DNA of 64,000 nt. Source: Paramecium tetraurelia (Eukaryota > Ciliophora > Oligohymenophorea > Peniculida > Parameciidae). The position numbers were made by a program, and so were the translations under genes. Shown here one piece after another: positions 59,289 to 64,000 of the stretch (position 1 is the first letter of the stretch; each line of letters begins with the position of its first letter). Where the stretch lies: positions 434,178-498,177 of the forward strand of contig NW_001799200.1 of assembly GCF_000165425.1 (NCBI RefSeq). Direction: 5' to 3'. A model generated the notes under the pieces. The model had not been told where the DNA came from and did not search any database. It saw only the letters and a program-made list of their open reading frames with translations.

Positions 59289-61906
59289 TCAATCATATGT
59301 GAAAGAATCAGCTTATTTAATTTATGGCCTATTTGGTACGAATTCTGTTTCTCGTTTTGGAAAGTATAAGGATTCTGCTTATCTGATATCAGGCTTCTGA
59401 GCACTCATTCCTTACTATTTGAATAATAAAGATTCTTCTAGATTATTAGGTAGAATTTGATTTTTTCTGATCTCATAATGAGACTTGGATAGAGTGAATT
59501 ATATATACATTGATTAAATCTTTTGGTACAAACTTTTTAATAAGCTTGTGTTGGGCCTCTGTCATGTCTTGTTAGTACTTTATTTCTAATTTTTACAAGA
59601 ATCCTTAGACATTTTTATTTTATTCTCCTCCCTATTCCTGAATCCATTATTCAATACATTTTTATTGAGTTACAGGATTTCGTTTTAAATAATCCTTTAA
59701 TATTCTAATATCTTACATCCCATAACTAATTTTTCTGTTGTTCATATGTTTCTGTAGTCTAAGCCTCTTCAAAGTTGAAAAACCACTCGAATATCCAGTC
59801 AACAGGAAGTAAGAATTAAAATGCTGCCACCGCTAACTATGTCCAAACAATTGCATTAATATCCCCTACTACAACCTTTTACCAAATACAATTTCCTGCT
59901 GCAAAAAGCAATAAAGTCAATTCTATATACAAATCTATCATCTCCTCTGCCAATTACTTCCCTAAAGGTGCATTTCTTGATGATCTTTTTAATAATAAAT
60001 ATTTTTCGATCCAATAGTTTACCAGCAAAAATGCCAAAGCAATTGGTATTCCTATAGGCAATAGTTAAGCATAAAAGAAAGTCAACATTAATGACTTAAC
60101 TATTGTTGCATATTTTTGAGATAAGTCACTTTTAGTTCCTTCAAATAGCAGGTTAGCTTCTCTTTGAGTTAGTGTGCATTAACTTCCTAGAGTTTTGGCT
60201 CTCTATCTTTTGATTAGTTTCCAAAAGTAGAATGGGTCTAAAATATTGATTAACCATGGAAATATAGCATTCATAATTAAGATGAGACTCACATCAGAAT
60301 TGAGTCCGCCACTTTTCCATAAACTTATTAATAGTTCCTCATCCTATAGAGTTAGATTAACTAATAATGGTATGATGGCTGTATTAATAAATTAGGACTT
60401 AATTAAATAATTAAAATTACCATTCCTAACTTATTTGCATAACTAATATTAAAATCAGTTTAAGTGTATGGTTTTTCATATTATACTAGCTTCTTTATTG
60501 TGAATGCCATAATTGTATTAAGGAATGAAATAATAAAGGAAGCTACTAAACCCAAGAAAGTGATGATAAATCCTACTGATTTACTCTCAGATTTTGATCC
60601 ACTTTTAGCTAAAGAAGTTTAACCAATTGAAATTCCGAGGATAGCTGCAAAACATACGCACAATATTAAAAGTGTTGCTAAATTTGTCCAAGTTTAATTA
60701 GATATCTATTTCCAAGGTTTTTCTCCCAGATTTTCCCACATGATGTCGCCTGGTTCAGGTGCCCTTACCACATATGGTGTTTTTCCTTTGAATTTTGTTA
60801 ATTATCTCTTTTTCCTGAAGCAATAATAAAATGAATGAAATAGCAATTAAATTTTTGTTTGATTATGGAACTTTCTGCATTCTTGGGCTTCTTACTGATA
60901 ATATATCCTCAATAATTACGCTTGTGTTAAATGTAATAAATGCAACTCCACTTAGTAAGAATTTTTAATCGAATGCCTCAAGAAACCCTTGAATTTCTTT
61001 ATTTAGTGCAGTTATTTCTTATTCAAGTATTTCTTTTTGCTATTTGTTCTTCAACTTTCCTGCTTATTCTCTAGGGAAAATGAAGTAAAAAAATACAATG
61101 CTATCAAATTACTAATCTAAATTTCTTTGGCTAACTTATCATTGAGAGTATTAGTGTACTACTAAATGTTCCATCCTAGACAAATACTTTAAATATGTAA
61201 TTATTTTTCAACTCCCTTCTTTTCAATTTTACTAAAAAATTCCTTTATTTCTTATTCGGTTGCGTCTAAAGGCAAATTGCTTACTTAAATAGAAAAATCG
61301 GAGATGGTAACAACTGAGTTATCCACTTCTTATGCAGTTAAATTCATCCATCTTCTATAGTAAATCGTAAAACCAATTATGATGATAGTAGAAATTAAAT
61401 CTAAAACATTAAGACCAACATCATATTATCTATTATAGACTTTTAATAATTTACTCTGCCTTGTTGGACAAAGCGTATTTATTGTAATAATTCAAAGAAC
61501 AAGTATCTGATTACTCTTCACAAGAGCTACCTTGGACATTAGTCACAGTATTGTATATACCAGATATCAATCTATTCAATTAGATACAAAATACCCCAAG
61601 GTTACTAGCAAAACTGCAGCAAATTAGATGAACTCAAAATATAATGGAATCCCAGCCCCATTGAAATTAATATCCTATTTATCGCAACACAATGGTAACT
61701 GATCGTTTTAGATTGGCATTCCACAACAAGCACAAAATTATACTTTTTCATTTTCGGCAACTGCAAATCTAGAGGCTAGCTAATTTCAAAGTCTATTATA
61801 CTCCATGCTTTTCAGCGAACTAAAAGTCTGGAGGTCTTTTGAATGCATCGTAGGCTTCCGACTTATCTTGCCTATGTATAGATTTAGTTTTAAGTATATT
61901 GAACAT
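59289..61906 (-). CDS. OSCA/TMEM63-type channel, second paralog
   Basis: Multi-pass protein of about 820 residues in the same family as the gene at 3.7-6.3 kb. It has the family signature APEPGDIMWENLGEKPW before the main membrane block, and the N-terminal cysteine cluster VQFCACCGMPIQND followed by LPLCCD. Its N-terminus (MFNILKTKSIHRQDKSEAYD) lacks the histidine-rich region of the first paralog. Membrane segments include GAGIPLYFEFIQFAAVLLVT near the start. The C-terminal soluble tail is Q/K-rich (ending ADSFTYD). Introns of 22 and 25 nt were seen near the two ends; the middle was read but not all junctions were fixed. Predicted mechanosensitive cation channel by family. Confidence 0.85.
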
Positions 61907-62167
61907 AATATAATTATAAAAATGTAATGGTAATATAATTAGTATAGTTTCTTTATTTTATTATTATGTTATTCATTTATTAAGGGTTTAGTTGCTCATC
62001 ATTTCTTGATTTATAGAGTCTAACATTATTTATAATTATGAAATAACTTTCTGGAGAAGCATAAATATATTTGCTAACTTATTACCAAAATTAGTTTGTA
62101 TTCAATTCAATAATAGGTATTTCGAGAAATTTACTACTTGATTTTATAATATCTACTCAATAATATA

Positions 62168-63174
62168 ATGAATAAAAAATTAGCTAATACATATAACCAA
62201 ATATCTGATGTTTTTTCCCGAGCTTAAATAAAAAACGCTGTCGAATCTCTTGACAATTATCATGATAGACTTAAGTTAATTGACTCAATTATCGACAGAA
62301 GACAGTAGATCAGATAAGCAAATGACTTATCTAAAATTACCAAATATGCTCATATTTTTAGGAAGATGATCCAAAGATTTCGCAATAAAAAAGAAGACTA
62401 AGCTGCTAATCAAAGACTGTAAATGTAGATGGTCATGAGTATGTTTGCTCCAAAAGGCAAATCATCTTCACCAAGGCATTTTTACAAAAATCTAGAATAA
62501 AAAAAGATTGATCCCCATTAATTGAAAATCAAGGAGATCTCAGAATAAAGGAGAGATGCTGTACAACTCAAAATGAATCAGACTTCCAAGATCTCTAATT
62601 TTCATTCTGACAGAAAGCATAATAATTAGCTAAGCAATGCAAAGGAAAGTTGTCGATATTCAAGCAGAACTCAACGATTTTTGAGCTCCATTGATGTCGA
62701 TGACCATTATTAAGAAAAGGAATTGTATCTATGGAGCGTAGACGACAAAGAAATTAAATCATTACAAAGTAAGATAAAATAAAGTGTTATTCTTAAAACA
62801 AGAATAAACCTTAATCAAAATACTAAAGTATGAAATTCAACTTACTTAAGGATAATGAAAATGGCTTAAAATTGTTCTCAAAGTAACATTGCGCTTTATC
62901 TCGAAGATAATATAAGCCCCACTCCTAACCTTAACTATTAGATCTTGGTGATAAAGATTAAGACATATAAAAATACGATCCAATGTAGAATCTCATAAGT
63001 CAAGAAGGATCTTACTAATCATATTCCGAAAATCGACTGAATTAGCTCTACAAAAAGTCTTTCTAAATTTAAACAAATGCATCCCAAAGTCAGCATAACT
63101 TCCAGAGATTAATCAAAACCAACAAAGATATCATAGAACTATCAAAGATTAAATTAGGACCTCAAAAGCACTGA
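62168..63174 (+). CDS. Unknown basic, serine/glutamine-rich protein
   Basis: 327 residues, one 23-nt intron, exact frame. The first 90 residues form a basic helical region (MNKKLANTYNQISDVFSRAQ; ANDLSKITKYAHIFRKMIQR), the rest is low complexity with many S, Q, K and H. The end reads IIELSKIKLGPQKH. No domain recognised. It starts 261 bp from the divergent OSCA paralog and is followed by a TA dinucleotide run. Confidence 0.68.
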
Positions 63175-63610
63175 TTAAAGTCTTTAATTTATATATATAT
63201 ATATATTTATGTTAAAAAATACTTAATTCTGATGGACATAATTATCTTATTTCTTAAGAATGAAAGACTAATGGTAATATTTTTTTTAAATTCTCTAACC
63301 TTTTTGAAATCAAGCCTCTTAGAGAGAAGTGTATAACCACATTCATTATCAATAATTAGAATATTATTCCTGTATTCTATGAAGTAAAATTAATAATTAC
63401 GTATTCAAATTAAATTTGAATAGAAGTTCGAATTCTCTTAAATTATATTATTCATTGAAAAATGCCTACAATATCTTGAGGTTGCGCTATAAACTATATT
63501 TAATGGCTTTATTATAAAAGATTGAGCCATAACTAAAGATTATGAAATTTATATAGAGTATAATCAATAAGAATTTATTGTTTTTTCAATATTTTTATCA
63601 AAAATTAATA
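63175..63610. other. Intergenic region with TA repeat
   Basis: Begins with a TA dinucleotide run (about 63190-63207), then AT-rich sequence without a supportable frame. It separates two plus-strand genes and presumably contains the promoter of the partial gene that follows. Confidence 0.5.
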
Positions 63611-64000
63611 ATGAAAAGTGCTATTACACTTGTAAGAATCATCACTATTGATATAGCTAAATAAATGGAATTACTCAAAAAGGTAGATGCATAACTTTAC
63701 GGAAATTTAAGATGGCATAGTGTTTGCTTAATTATTGGAAGATTAGTAAATATATTGTTCAAAATTTCTAGTCTAGGTATGGATGTTAGAAGAGCACTAT
63801 GGAACCAAATTATTAGTAATATACAACTAACAAGGAAAAAATATAAATTAGATGTTATAGACTTTGATGATGACATAGCACTTTCTGATAGCAATTTAGA
63901 ATTAGCAAAATTTATATAGTACTTTATAAATACGCTGTTACGAGTGAATTCGCAATATTTAATAGAGATGATGTAATAATTATTGCCACAATAATAATAA
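63611..64000 (+). CDS. Unknown protein, 5' part only (cut by window end)
   Basis: An open frame from ATG 63611 runs to the window edge (130 codons so far). It begins MKSAITLVRIITIDIAKQME and continues LRWHSVCLIIGRLVNILFKI, SLGMDVRRALWNQIISNIQL, then FDDDIALSDSNLELAKFIQY and a glutamine run at the edge. It looks helical and could be a repeat-type scaffold; family not recognised. An upstream exon cannot be excluded. Confidence 0.55.

Noticed and set aside
63190-63207. TA repeat considered as telomere or chromosome breakage signal
   Set aside because: Paramecium telomeres are C/A-rich (CCCCAA/CCCAAA); a short TA run is ordinary intergenic sequence and genes continue on both sides.
63697-63894. 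Minus-strand frame near the window end
   Set aside because: Antisense of the better-supported plus-strand frame starting at 63611.

Overview
The window is macronuclear DNA of a Paramecium-type ciliate. Reading frames stay open only when TAA and TAG are read as glutamine, and every convincing gene ends in TGA. Frames are interrupted by tiny GT..AG introns, mostly 20-35 nt, and removing them restores exact reading frames (intron-corrected lengths divide by three for most genes listed). The DNA is AT-rich and intergenic gaps are often only 11-150 bp. A trichocyst matrix protein gene (35.5 kb) supports Paramecium specifically. I could not fix the species.

Layout. 0.8-6.3 kb: an unknown protein, the THO complex subunit THOC1, and an OSCA/TMEM63-type channel with a histidine-rich tail, all on the minus strand. 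6.4-10.1 kb: a MAP kinase, an MKS1-type B9-domain protein and the axonemal dynein light chain p28 (DNALI1). 10.5-19 kb: a small basic protein, a large CCDC81-like plus EF-hand protein, a coiled-coil RING protein, two unknown proteins and the V-ATPase assembly factor VMA21. 19-28.1 kb: one very large inositol trisphosphate receptor-type calcium channel. 28.3-34.9 kb: a coiled-coil protein, a probably mitochondrial unknown, a CaaX-ended small protein, a degraded gene, a CDPK-like pseudokinase and a protein disulfide isomerase. 35.5-44.4 kb: trichocyst matrix protein, TBC-domain protein, an unknown, a cyclic-nucleotide-binding K+ channel and a BAH/PHD chromatin protein. 45.9-49.1 kb: an unknown, ribosomal protein L5 and CFAP96. 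49.6-57.2 kb: a Q-rich pseudokinase and an intron-free 1760-codon gene of unknown function. 57.7-64 kb: an EF-hand-like protein, a second OSCA/TMEM63 channel, a basic unknown and a gene cut by the window end.

There are no operons. Functionally, much of the set belongs to cilia (MAPK, MKS1, p28, CCDC81-like, CFAP96), calcium and excitability (IP3 receptor, two OSCA/TMEM63 channels, K+ channel, EF-hand proteins, CDPK-like protein) and the secretory/trichocyst system (PDI, VMA21, trichocyst matrix protein). No mobile elements, viral relics, CRISPR arrays, tRNAs or rRNAs were recognised.

Limits: translations were done by eye. Internal exon structure of the longest genes (IP3 receptor, EF-hand protein, second OSCA) was sampled rather than fully resolved, and family calls rest on remembered motifs, not searches.
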